Shown here: positions 10,985 through 22,620 of the stretch, one piece after another
Layout: every line of letters starts with the position of its first letter
Position numbering within the stretch: position 1 is the stretch's first letter
Assembly (NCBI RefSeq): GCF_009389715.1
Contig: NC_052405.1
Location: 7,295,194-7,359,193, forward strand
DNA: 64,000 nucleotides
Direction: 5' to 3'
Origin: Phoenix dactylifera
Taxonomy: Eukaryota > Streptophyta > Magnoliopsida > Arecales > Arecaceae
The notes under the pieces: generated by a model
The model's input: only the letters and a program-made list of their open reading frames with translations
What the model was told of the DNA's origin: nothing
Database searches by the model: none
Made by a program: the position numbers and the translations under genes

Positions 10985-13580
10985 GCAGCAGACAATGTGT
11001 TGAGCACCTTGCTATATATGCAGAACAATTGGTAATTCTCCTAAATTCCTTGTCATACCTTCTGTGCTCTCAGACGTCACTGTAAATTTGAGGCTCTTCA
11101 TTATCAAATCGTTTTCAACAAAAATGCTTGTTGGTGTATAAAATTCAAAACCTGCGACATTCCTGTGTGCTCTCCCACGTCAGTTTTGCTTTATTTATAC
11201 ACTAAATGAATGATGCGCAGCTTTCTTGCTGTGACCTCTACTGCCAATTATTTAGTAAGTATATGAGATAATGCTACAAATCTCGGTGCCAGTCTTGTTC
11301 TTTTCTGTTAGTATGGTTGAAATTGTTGAGAAGTTTCCATGTGCTTAAAGTCTTTAACTCGTTCTGTTAGCATGGTCATGTTTATTTTTGCCCTTCGATA
11401 TAGAGCATGGAAACAATTTGACATCTGTGCATCTTCCACTATGCAGCATATATTGCAAGATCAGAAAATAGAGTAAATTCTGCATAATTATATATTTTGC
11501 GCTTGTTTTGCAAAGATTCTAATTCCTTTATCCGCAATCGATTGTAATTTTACGTGTTGGTAGACTGGGTGAGAGCAAAAACATAATGGATTCCTGTCTG
11601 AGCTGGGAGCAACGTTTATGGAACAAATACTAGAACTTTAGCAGTTGTATCCTACTGTGGTTCCACCTTGATTGTTAATTGCACCAATGATTTGCTGGTG
11701 TTGTTTGTGCTGAGGCTGAGTCACCTATTGGATCAAAGGCTGAAAAAAATGCATGGAATGTGAAAGTAGCGATGTTGCCATAGGGTTGTCGAATGTTGCT
11801 GAACAGGTTCACCCACGATAGAGTTGTGATACATGCCCCACTTCCTGGTTCATTTCAGGGATATCCGACTAGGGATGTAATCAAGCTTGGAGTTTGATCA
11901 GCTGGGTTTGATATGAATTTCAAGCTTGAACTGTTGGATTGAGTTTGATTTGTTTACCATATTATTTCAAGACCAATTCGAGCTTTGAGTCGATCAGCTT
12001 GATGATTCTAATTTGAGCTAAAGCCAATTCAGGTTGAATCAAGCTCAGTTCAAGCTGGAATTAATATTTAATTGATTCCAGGGATAAATAACGTATACTG
12101 AGTAAAGCCTTGGTCTGTCAGTACATCATATAAATAATAAGTAATATATATAATATAAATATACTTGAGTGAGTCTGATCAAGTTGGGTCAATTTTTGAT
12201 CCGGCTTGAAATTAACTTCGTGTTTGTTTTGCTGGTTCATGGCTTGATTTGTTTAGCATCATCAGATCGAGCTTGGTCGGCCTTACATCTGACAGATTTG
12301 TTTTTTTTTTTTTAATGGAAGATTTAAATCCTGAGAGCTCTCCTGCTCTATTGCAGCTGAGCTAAGACTGAAAGACTGGATAGCTATTAGCGTGGTTTAG
12401 CTGTAGAATTTGCACCTTGCCTGGTAGGTGGAGGGATCATTATTATCTCGAGGACCCCAAGGGAAAGTGGATCCCCTAATCGTCTAAAGGTGGAAAAGAT
12501 GGTCAAGTTGTTTGATGAATTCCTAAATGGTATAATCCTGCGATAGTGTGTGAGAAAAGTTTAGAAACTTCTCATTTGTGCCATGCTTTTGAGAAGATAC
12601 CTTTCTTTTTCGAATCCTTTGTGAAGGGGATTAGAGGTATCAGGTTCTGAGAAGAGGTGATAATAGGCATAAGATTTGGAAGTCTATCGATATGATGAGA
12701 TCTGAGGTTTAGTGATGAGGAAAGGACAGGTATCAAGCAGCAGACATATGTCAGGCTGCTGTTCAGAAAGCTTTTCACCACCTCCTTCTGCTTCTTCTGT
12801 TGAACGCTAAATCGAATCAGACAAAAGCTTCCATCACAGCCGGGCTTCCTTTCTTTTTCCCTCCTTCCTTTATTTCTTTTTTATTTTTTTATTTTTATTT
12901 TTTATTTTTTAAGGTCAAATAAGCTAGGAATCTCCGGCCACCCATTTCCTTATTCTTGTGCCAGTGGAATCATTAATGATACAAGGAAAGAAAGAACCAT
13001 CACTAGAAAAAGCAAAAAGAGAAAGGGAGAGAGAAGTTAAAAGAACCCCTGCTTTCTTCTCTAATATCTCCAGATGCCCTGTTTTCCGTAGATGTGCCTT
13101 GAGCTTGTCTTCTTGAGAACAAAAACTACCTTTCCTTTCTCTGGAAGTTTTTTTTTTTTTTTCCCCTCCCCACGGCAGAGAGGGTGTCCGGACGCGACAC
13201 TTCCCTTTTCCAGCAGCCATATATTCTTATGCCCACCATTGAAACTTTTTACAGCCCATCCCATCCCATATTCCCACCCCATCCCATCCCATTCCCCTCC
13301 CCTCCAGTAGTATTATAATCACCTCATAGTTTCTCCTGCAGCTGTGTTCATGGAACGCAAAATCACAAAATTACCACATGTACATATATTTTGGTATGTC
13401 AATAGCTCTACATGCTATGAAACACATCCAACTACAACCGAAAAGGATACCAAAAGCCTTTGGACAGAAACAGAGAAAAGAGAAAAGACAGCCCAAAAAC
13501 CTATCCTAGCTTCCCATGATCTCTTTAGCCTATAGCTGCCATTTTCTCTTGTTTTCATCTTACCTTTTCAACACTTGCTC
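10985..13580. other. SHMT 3' region and intergenic DNA
   Basis: SHMT 3' untranslated sequence is followed by a second MITE-like repeat (about 11868-12292). Then comes unremarkable DNA with poly-T and polypyrimidine runs (12880-12915, 13149-13163) up to the end of the convergent BPS1-like gene. No gene is supported. Confidence 0.5.
11868..12292. repeat. MITE-like repeat
   Basis: It begins 'actagggatgtaatcaagctt' and ends near 'gagcttggtcggccttacatctg', so the ends are imperfect inverted repeats ('gatgtaa' / 'ttacatc' plus 'aagctt'-like). The interior is dominated by 'gagtttgatt' and 'caagctt' motifs and has no reading frame. This fits a non-autonomous hAT-like element. Confidence 0.4.
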
Positions 13581-14636
13581 TTACCTCTGACTGCATATAT
13601 CCAAGAGCTTCTTCCTCCCTTCCACGATCTCGTCGAAGAAGTCGTCCAGCTGCCCGGTGATATTCTCGGTTCCAGACCTCAGCAGCCCGAACCACAACTT
13701 GAAGCTCTCCACCCTCTCCCTGAGCCCCCCTCCTTCAGCTTCGCACCCCCTGCTCCTCTCCAACTCCTCCCTCAGATCCTCCATGCCGGCTCTCACCCTC
13801 CGGAACTCGTACATGAGAATTCCCGGCCGCCGGTCCATCCTCTCGATCTCCCCCACCACCCTCTGCTGCAACCGCGCCATCGACACCATGAACCCCGACC
13901 CGAAGAAGAGCGAACCTTCGATGGCCGCCGATGCATCCGAGCTCCGGTCGGGCCACCAGCAGACCAATCCCCAGAGCAGGAGCATGAGGAGGAAGGAGCT
14001 GACGCTCCTCATCGCATAGAGAACCCCCCTGAATCCATTGAATCCGTTGAGCCTGGATTCCACCGGGACTTTCTCGTCGAACCGGAGCGAGAGAGACTCG
14101 GCTCTCGTCTCCACCACCACTCTGTTCTCCTCTTCCAGCCCCACGGCCGCCCTCCGGCATACCGATATCGCCCGCATTACCTGTCGTCGATAAAAAAGAT
14201 TGGTTTTTGGTCAGAAGCTATATCTGACGAATCGGGTAGAAGAAAGCTCGAGCCCGGCATGCAGCGGCCGGACACCTACCTGTCTGCTGTTCTGAGGACT
14301 GAGGTGGCGGCAGCCATCCTCGAGCGAGGAGACGATGTCGGCGCCGGTGGAGTAGTACTTCTCCATGCTGCAGACGCCCATCTTGAGGACATGGCAGGCA
14401 TCCAAGAGGCGGGAGCTCTCGTCCATGTACTCGTCGAGCCACTTCTCCCCTACGGGGAGGTGGAGCTTCTGGACCAGGTGCGTGAGCTGGGAGTGGAACG
14501 AGCGGAGGAGCGACACGGCCCGCTGAAGGAATTGGAGGGACATGAAGTTGTTCGAGGCGAAGCAGCGCTCGAGCTCGTCGAGTCCCTGAGACAGGGACGA
14601 GTAGAAGCCATTGACAGAGGTGGAGGACGGCTTCAT
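13581..14636 (-). CDS. BPS1-like protein (BYPASS1/DUF793-type family)
   Basis: Two exons, 14636-14280 and 14180-13581, join in phase 0 across a 99-bp intron with GTAGGT donor and ACAG acceptor, giving 318 residues. The N-terminal half ([20 protein letters not shown], later [20 protein letters not shown] near residues 65-85) matches the pattern I recall for plant BPS1-like proteins. The C-terminal half has a hydrophobic segment at about 177-195 and ends in helical, charged sequence. Arabidopsis BPS1 limits production of a root-derived mobile signal that arrests shoot growth; family members often carry a membrane-associated segment. The start is the in-frame ATG at 14636. The frame is open further upstream to about 14720 but offers no ATG. 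A sister family (ROH1/UPF0496) is possible. The exact biochemical role is unknown for the family. Confidence 0.78.
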
Positions 14637-14997
14637 GGGGTCTTTAAGTCCAGGCAAGGAGAAGAGATAACCAAGACCGGAGAGATGATGGGGGGAGATG
14701 GATGCCAACTTGGTGTAGTCTGGGCGAGTTTAAGTAGGAGAGGAAGGCAAGAGCGAGAAGGGGCTTAAAAGCTCAACTTCCTATGTCAGAAAAGGATGGT
14801 TTGGGAGCAATGATGGTTGTTTCCTTTGAAGGGGAAAGGATGATTGGGAATCTGCCATTGGCTTTGTTTAGTAGTACTGCAGTAGTAAAAGGAGGTAGAA
14901 GAGAAGAAGCCAGCCAGCCACTCATGGAAAACCCACCTCATGGCTTCCTCTCTCTCTCTCAACCTTGGTATTGGGCTAGCGTTGAGTTGGCTGCGGC

Positions 14998-15004
14998 TTT
15001 TATA
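14998..15004 (-). promoter_or_regulatory. TATA box candidate of the BPS1-like gene
   Basis: The minus strand reads TATAAAA, about 360 bp upstream of the ATG at 14636. It is the only good TATA-type match nearby. The implied leader is rather long. Confidence 0.35.
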
Positions 15005-15787
15005 AAATTCCTTTTGGGTTGCATCCATGGTGCGTCGGGGAGAGTGGGGGGGAAAGCATTGCAATCCAATCCAAGTTGACCGAGTTGACCGGAATCCCCC
15101 TCAAAACGGCGACTGCGGTGTCCGTAGGGACCGGGAGGTGGAAACGGAGCCCATCCTGCTGGCCTTTTCCTTTTTCTATGATAGCTTTTCCTTATTGATG
15201 CATGTATCACAATCACTGAGGCCAAGCGTCCCCATGTGAGGCTCTTGTACAAACTTAATAGGCCTCGCCAAAGCCATGTTCATGTTTTAATTCCGCCAAC
15301 TTTCTCCCTTCTCTCCAATACGAGCAGCAATTGATTGGCTCATGTGCTTAAGGTGACGAGATGATGTCCCAAATGATGGTGCTGAATTGAACACAAAGCT
15401 GGTTGGTTTATACGCATCGAAACTCACTCCGTACGACTCGCGCTCATCGATTCGCAGTCGCAGGGGAGTGGAATCATGAATTCCATTGTATCCGTCCATA
15501 TCTCTGTCCACTATGTAGATCTTCTTTTTAGGCTTCACCACCCATATCTTTCCTCTTCTGCTTCTCTCTCCCTTTTATTTTAATGCCAAAAGCTTTGGCG
15601 TTTCAAGGATGGGGACCCCCCCCTCTGCATCATTTTAAAAGGGCCATGGTGCTCGTGGGATTTTGGAGAACGGGATGCTCGGAATTGAGGAAGAGCATGT
15701 TGATCTTTTGAGATTTCATTGGGAAGCGGAGGACTAACTAATGAGCATCCTCACAAGGCTGGAGCTACCCATTATTCTATTGCAACA

Positions 15788-15815
15788 TAATAATAATAAT
15801 AATAATAATAATAAT
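15788..15815. repeat. (AAT)n microsatellite
   Basis: About nine uninterrupted AAT/TAA units in intergenic DNA. Confidence 0.9.
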
Positions 15816-18319
15816 ATGCAAGGCATTAACATGGAGGCCACTTGCCATGGCCTGGCTATGGGACTTGGGCATTTCCTTCGCTGCACCACAATGATAGGAC
15901 TCGGATAGAACAGACGCATTCCCAGTTTTGACTAGGACGGGACCCACGACATGATCGAAGGACATGATGATCCTTGGATGGACCAGAATGAGAGAGATCA
16001 TCCGACCTTTTGCTGGAATTTGTACTGCAGAAGCCACAAGGAGAAGGGTTAATTACTTGCATCATTGATGATCGCATGTATAGGGATTACAGTTCTTTAG
16101 ATATGTGGCCAATCATGAAGGTGGGTTGTTCTTCATCTCAACCTTCTTTCCAAACTTATTAATACTCAGCCGGACGTCTTCCAACCACTAAAGTACAAGA
16201 TATATATGAGTAGCATAATCAGTTAACCTAGCATAACTCATGTCAAGAGACTATGGCATGAATGCTAGATGGTGATGTGAAAATGAGAGGTTATATTTAA
16301 ATAGAACGAAATCTATATCCATATATCTATCCATGAATAAAGTATTGCAATAACGTCTGCAATGCTTATACCTATACCTCATTACAATATTTAATTGGCG
16401 GTAATGTTGCCGCCAAAATCCAGCCAAAATTGCTGATTTGTTGCGGAGAGACGTTGATTGACATACTTAAAAAAAGATCTTTTGATGCTTATGTCTTATG
16501 TTTCATGGTCTTCCTTATTTGGATCAGCTCATGAATATGAGTCCAACTGAAGCTAATCTCCTGTGTCTAGTAGATGAGATTTATCCGCATCAATAAAGAT
16601 TGAAGTTCGAGGTAGGTATATCTGCAAATACGAAGGTAGAGAGAAGACAATATACATCAAGCCTTTGGACAATTGCTAGAACATAGCTTGTGGGTCATCA
16701 TCATTCCTTTCTGCATGACAAGCCCATTGTAGGCAAGTTGGGTCCAAAGTGGGAGACCTATTCTTCTTAACTTAACCATTCACCCTCCATGCCAAGGTTT
16801 GTCAATGCGTCGAAAGTGCCTTCCTTCCTTTATTTTATTTCCTTGCCTGGCCACTACGGTATGCATGCTATTGGGACTGCTATTCTAAGTTGAACAAGAG
16901 CGCAGTGGTAGAGTTTCAAATTGGGCAATCTTTCTGAGGACGTTGTTGGTTTGGTTTGCGTCGCTTTTTGACACTCGCGATGGAGAAGTTCTCCGAGCCC
17001 ATACATGATCTCTATAAAGTGACAGCCACAATGGGAGTCAAACGTCCGACTTCCGTCTGTGGGAGGAGGAGAGCTTTGCGTTCGGAAACGATTCCATCAC
17101 TCTGAAGAAGCATTCACGGCTCTTAGAGACGTGGGATAAGCACTGCTTTCTTTAGTACTTTATTAATTGCCTCCATCACTTAAGAGGAGAATTAATATGC
17201 CATATTATTGCCAATCTGATCCTATGCACTCATTCAAATAGGGTGGGGACTAGACTGGACCTAATGTGAACTCTCTAGATTTGAGAGATTTCAGTGGCAG
17301 CAGATTTGGGCAGATTAATGATGAACTTTTACATTTGATCACACTCTCTTTTGTTTGCGTGTAATTTGATGGCTTACAAGAAAATCTCAAAAATTCGATG
17401 GCTTATGCATGCAAGCATGATTATATCCTCGAGAAGAAAAAGACCGAAGGAGTCGAGATCGAAGTCCGAATTGCAAGCATGATTATATCCCTGAGACTAG
17501 AAAGTTTTGCTTCGGAAATTGAAGAGCTATGCTGGCAATTGTTGAAGCTCAAGTTGGCATTTAAAGTTTGGACAAAATAAGATGAAATGAGTTGATTTGT
17601 TGGAACACTACAGACTTAAATCACGCAGCAAGTCATTGCTGAATAGCTACCACCTTGTCTTAGAAGGAGATTGCAAGTCATGTTTTATGGAGGGATAAAT
17701 TTCTTAAACAATTTTGTCCTTATTGTATGATGAAGAAAGTATCCTAGTGAAGTCCATCTCCAAAGCTTGGAAGGATCGAATCGAATCGAAATCGATCTCC
17801 ATGACCCATGATGATATCACAGGTCTAGGTCAAGTTCATGCACCTTTAAGCTCGAGAAGGCGACCCCCGGGGAGGTGGAGGAAGAAACAAGCGATTGATG
17901 AGTTTCAAATTGGAAGTCAGTCGATGTAGCAACCTTACAAGATGACAAGGGATCTAAATGAAGACCTAGGCTTTCACTTTACACTTTATTGAGTCAATGG
18001 GCTACGCAAACATGGCTATTTCTAAGCACAGGGGTGTGAAAGGCCAAGCTTACGTAATAAAGTGCCATAGAGACCGTAAGAGAGACAAAATCCGAGTTTG
18101 GGTAGTTCTCTTTACCAGGTTTTAAGGGATTTGCAGGAGAGCAATCCCCGTTCTGAAGCTTGTTTCCCAAAAAAAGGCCTATTTCCACCTAAAAGTAAAA
18201 AAGAATCATAGGAAGTCCAAACACTAACCAATAGGAGTCTGAAAAATACCGATTACTTCTTTCTAGAAGATAATTTCTTAGAGCTTTAACTAGAGATTGA
18301 GACATGCTTAATCTATTCC

Positions 18320-18555
18320 TAACACCCTACCTGCTGAACCTGTTTAATCTGTTTAAATCCATTTAATCCGTTAATAATCTATTCAACTTGACATGATCTA
18401 TTTAATAAATAGATTATATGGTTGGATCAGATTATCTGTTTAATAAATAGATCAGATTTAGATTTGAAATTTTAATCTATTTAATAAATAAGTTGTATTC
18501 GAATTGATAAATTTTTCATTCAATCCGCATCCGACTCGATTGCCACCCCTAATTG
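18320..18555. repeat. MITE-like repeat with 'attgccacccct' end
   Basis: The block is rich in 'atctgtttaataaatagat' motifs and closes with 'ccgactcgattgccacccct', a terminus typical of hAT-type miniature elements in plants. The opposite end is unclear. No reading frame. Confidence 0.35.
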
Positions 18556-18596
18556 CTTCCTTTGGACTGAAAACCGCAAAGGCTTGCAACTATAGA

Positions 18597-18940
18597 TGAG
18601 CAATTGGAAGCATTTGTTGATTTTTTTTTTTTCTTTTTAAATGAGGCTTCTAAGTGACTGAATCATCTTTGTTTTTCATCATCAAATTGTAATTTCTTAG
18701 TTAAAGACCTGAGGGAACTTGGTGAGCGGTTTGCAGCTTAGCTTTAACAACAGATTATGCTAGTTTTCAAATGAGCAGCGATGAGCAAAGGGAAGCTTAT
18801 GTTGAGCAACTTCTTTTTTTTTTTTTTTTTTTTTTTTGAATGAGGTTTCTAAATGACCAGAATATTTTTTTTTTAATCATCAAATTACATGAAGACTTGA
18901 AACGACCTGGTGAGTGGACTTGCAACTTAGTTGGTACAGA
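18597..18940. repeat. Diverged tandem duplication, about 185 bp
   Basis: Copy 1 (about 18597-18752) and copy 2 (about 18782-18940) share, in order: 'gagcaa...ggaagc', a poly-T tract, 'aatgagg(c/t)ttctaa(g/a)tgac', 'atcatcaaatt', 'gacctg' and 'ggtgag(c/t)gg'. Copy 2 has a much longer T run. Confidence 0.6.
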
Positions 18941-20597
18941 TGTCTTTAAAGCCATCATTGAATAAGCTTTTGAGGTACAAAATTCTCATTCTCTCGTGAG
19001 GTTTGCTTGGTGATAGCTGGTTAGAGATGCACTGCACCAAACCTCTTCGAACTCATTATTAAATCAGCACTCAACTGGAAAACATGGGCATATGAAGGCA
19101 CGAGGATTCCTAAATTACCCTGCCGTGCGGTTGCAGTGGGACTCGGGAATCCTTTGGTTGGCTTGAACTTCAAAGATGACAGCTAATTTATTCTACTTTA
19201 GAAAGCCTTCTCAAAGACTCGAGGGAAAAGAAGAGAAAAAGAAGGAATTTTGTCGGGCAAGAAAATTTTGTTAAGATAAACACATAAACAGAGTTTTTTT
19301 TTTTTTTTTTAGCAAATTCATCATACAATGCGTATACAAATATATTAAATAAAATAATAATAAAAAAAAAAGCTTATGGAGTGCCCGAGGTAGCTCCCTT
19401 TTTCTGACCACAAGGTGTATTCTGAATAGTGGGCCACGTAGGCAGCCACTCAGTCGGCCGTCCCGTTGGCCTCTTTAAATACATGCTTAGCCTGAAAGGT
19501 CACTTCATTTCTCATCATCATCTCAATGTCCCGGAGCAAAGAGTATCTTCACGTACTCATTTGTTCCATATTTGTGCATATTTAGTAACAAAACCATGTT
19601 CATGTTGGAGAAATTCAATGGAAAATAAGAAAATGTTGATGCTAGAAACTCGAGGTGAAGTGCAATATTAGGTTAAATCCTTTCCCCTCCGAGAGAAACA
19701 AGCTCTAAAGTTTTGTGGCCAGTCGATCAGAATGATAATATCTATAGAACGCATGGGTTGCATAGATTCATTGCCTCATGTATGTGCTAAACATCTAACA
19801 GTAGTCCAGGATCCAATGCAAGAAATAGCATGGAAGTGCCATAAATAGACCTTGATGGCAAAATGATTTTTGAACAATTGATAGGCTCCATTTAAGTGAT
19901 CTGTGCTTTTGGTAGCTCAATTGGGCTCAATATTAGTAGTTCTGCACTCTGGTAGCTTAATGGGGCTTTTCTTAAATCCTGACCAAAGTCAAACAGATTA
20001 ATGGACATAATCCTATACTCAGCCTGAATGGACTCACTTCAGAGACTTCGCAAAAGCGAGAGGAAGTCTACAAGAGCTTATTGAGTACTCGAAAGTAGAA
20101 TGTCCAAAATTAGGACCAGGAACCTCGGCAGCGTGAAGCAGAATCTAGCGGTTTCCATGAAGCATAAAAATTAGGTATGGGCATGAAATAATTCACATCC
20201 ATCCTATATATGAAACAACGGCCGCAATTCGACGAATGCGTTTGGTTTTGACTTGAATTTCTTTACATTAATCCAAGCCAGTAGATTTGGTGTCAACTCT
20301 AAGTAAGTTTCGGTTGCAGCAAGGAATTTAAGTTTAAGTAAATTTTTCGAGACATGAAAGAATAGTGTAAGCCCACACCAGCTCAATGCGGTGCAAAATA
20401 TTTCAATGGATGATTAACCAAAAATGCTAAAACGGGGCATACGTGATGGCTGTGGTAGGATTAGATGGAGATAAGCTTACGACTTTATATATACATATAA
20501 AAAAAAATGAAGAGACATCATATTACTTTGAGTTATCCATAAAAATTTCCACATTTCATCGCTTCATCAATAGTCAAGAAGCAATCCAAGTGAAATT

Positions 20598-20674
20598 AGC
20601 CTATTAGCTTAGTTGGTTAGAGCACCGTGCTAATAACGCAAAGGTTGCAAGAGGTTCGAGATTTGCGTGGGCCA
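20598..20674 (+). pseudogene. tRNA-Ile(AAU)-like pseudogene
   Basis: The stretch follows the plant tRNA-Ile pattern from 'ttagcttagttggttagagc' (A box) through 'gtgctAATaacgc' (anticodon AAT at 20632-20634) to 'ggttcga' (B box) and 'tgggcca' at the 3' end. A 3-base insertion before the T arm and mismatches in the T stem and at the first acceptor base spoil the cloverleaf, so it is called a pseudogene or a tRNA-derived repeat head. Confidence 0.6.
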
Positions 20675-20829
20675 ATTGATTTAATTTTGTGCTGGAAAAA
20701 ACCAACACTACTTTTAATTTTCTGCTGAAAAAAACCAACAGTAATTGCTCCTTCCCATTACTTCTTGTTAGGCCTTGCTTGGGCCTATCTTAGAAAAGAA
20801 AGGTTTAGATGATCTTTCCTTTTGAAATC

Positions 20830-21006
20830 ATCATCATCATCATCATGATTATTAATATTATTACTATTGAGACTGCTACTACTACTCTCATTATTATTAT
20901 TACTATTATTATTATTACTACTACTAATATTATTATTACTATTACTATGAATTTTATTATTATTATTACTATTATTATCACTATCATCATCATCATCATC
21001 ATCATT
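20830..21006. repeat. Compound ATC/ATT/ACT trinucleotide microsatellite
   Basis: About 175 bp are built almost only of three-base units: atc, att, act, and atc again. The open frames on both strands (poly-Met/Ile) are products of this simple sequence, not genes. Confidence 0.9.
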
Positions 21007-21458
21007 GTAGCATAGTAATGGCTTAGAACAAGTTAGGATAGTTTCTTAGATACAATCCATCTTACATCCCAATAGATAAATTCTAATAAGGCAGGCTTCC
21101 TATCCACAATCTTGTTATTAATTATGTTTTATTAGCCAGTGCACAAGCCCATTGGCTTCTCAAGGAAATTTTGTTGAATTCCCTGTTGCTCCTCTGATCT
21201 TCATTCGAACTATATATGAATGTCTTCTGAACAGTGGGAAAGATAATTTGAATTGCAGATTTTAACCAAAGAGTTATAGCGTGAGGAAGAAAAGTAGAAG
21301 ACTCCATGAAGGCAAAGATGAATCATAGCAAACATCACATATGCATAAACTATGGATATTTATGATTGTCCAGCATCTGGATGGCGTGTTATGTTGCACC
21401 CATTTCATCAATCCAGTTCTTCATTACTCCTAAAGGAACGAGGAATTCGTGTGTTGGT

Positions 21459-22130
21459 AACAAGATACAACACATACCGCCCAACTGCAAATGGGTCAGG
21501 GTCGTATCTTTTGTGCAAAAGAAGGATTTGCCTTTCTTCGCATCAATCCACCATATATTGGATCGCGCAATGGTTGCTTCGAGATCTACGCATATGGATG
21601 AATAGAAAAATTCAAAGTGCTTTGAGATCTGTAACATGATTCTATTTGAATTATAAAAGGAATTATGATCGTGTCAATTTATTTTCTTAGAAAGAATTTA
21701 ACCATTACTAGATAAAAACAAGATAGAACACATACCACCCAATTGCAAGAGGGGTTAGGGTTGTATCTCTTGCGCGAAAGAAGGATTCGTCTTCCTTCGC
21801 ATCAATCCACCATTAGATCACGCAATGGTTTCTTCGAGATCTATGCATGTAGATGAATAGAAAGATTCTGTGTGCTTTGAGATCTGTACGAAGCATGATC
21901 CTATTTAAATTATGAAAGGAATTAGGACCATGGCAATTTATGCTTTAGGAAAGAACATATACCACCCACCTGCAAGAGGGCTCAGGGTCGTATTCTTCGT
22001 GTGAAAGGATTCGCCTTCCTTCACATTAATCCACCATTAGACCGCGCAACGGTTGCTTCGAGATCTCCGCATATGGATGAAGAGAAAGATTCGAGTGCTA
22101 TGAGATCTGTACGAAGCATGATCCGATGGG
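21459..22130. repeat. Three diverged tandem copies of a ~225-260 bp unit
   Basis: Copies at about 21459-21690, 21716-21945 and 21953-22130 each contain, in order: 'acataccrccca', 'tgcaa...ggg(t)cagggtcgtat', 'gaaggatt(t/c)g', 'aatccaccat', 'cgcaaygg' and 'cttcgagatctnygcat'. 'gatgaa(t/g)agaaa' and 'tgagatctgta' follow. Copies 2 and 3 also share 'cgaagcatgatcc'. The array ends about 490 bp upstream of the K+ channel start codon. No coding function is apparent. Confidence 0.8.
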
Positions 22131-22366
22131 CGATGCCAGCAAACAAAAAAGATGCAACCTGGACCCATGCAAGAGCACTAATAACTATATATATATATAT
22201 ATATTGACGCTGCCACAAATTCTTTCTAATACTTATCTGTCGTTCACCACCAATTTTCCCTCTACCATCTTCGTACTAATCATCACCAGACATGAGAAGC
22301 TTTGGTGCGCTCTCCATGCATGGCCGAGCCACATAGATGGCAACATTTGGCTTGGCCACAATATCC

Positions 22367-22374
22367 TATAAAAA
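22367..22374 (+). promoter_or_regulatory. TATA box candidate of the K+ channel gene
   Basis: TATAAAAA lies about 250 bp upstream of the ATG at 22621, in the right orientation for the AKT2-like gene. No other strong TATA match lies between the tandem array and the start codon. Confidence 0.4.
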
Positions 22375-22620
22375 CCAGAAAAAATACATCAGAATGGGGA
22401 CAAAATGATCGTGGCCACGAACAAGACAACTCGGCCACCACAAGCATCGAGCAGGCCTTATCCCCATCAGCCATCATCGCAATCAACTGGATAAATGGTG
22501 GGCCTTCCATCATTTATTCAACTTGTCCATCCTCCTCCTTGGCTTCTCCTCCATTTTATAATCGAATACTGCAAGAAGCCACACTGCGAGATCAAGGGAT
22601 CATATTCTCGAGCACATGAA

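Larger units (their letters stand above)
14637..20590. other. Gene-poor stretch between the BPS1-like and K+ channel genes
   Basis: Apart from the BPS1-like promoter at the left, no gene is supported over about 6 kb. Contents seen: (AAT)n at 15788-15815, a direct repeat of 'gcaagcatgattatatcc' at about 17410 and 17473, a MITE-like tail ending 'ccgactcgattgccacccct' near 18550, a diverged tandem duplication (18597-18940), and poly-T tracts (18811-18837, 19294-19311). Confidence 0.55.

Noticed and set aside
13575-14768. 397-codon plus-strand open frame
   Set aside because: It lies antisense to the BPS1-like gene, crosses that gene's intron, and is Pro/Glu/Arg-rich low-complexity sequence typical of the opposite strand of a GC-rich gene.
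16900-16930. 'gcgcagtggtagag' resembling a tRNA A box
   Set aside because: No matching B box or acceptor stem follows at tRNA distance.
20805-21015. Poly-Ile/Met frames on both strands
   Set aside because: Products of the ATC/ATT trinucleotide microsatellite.
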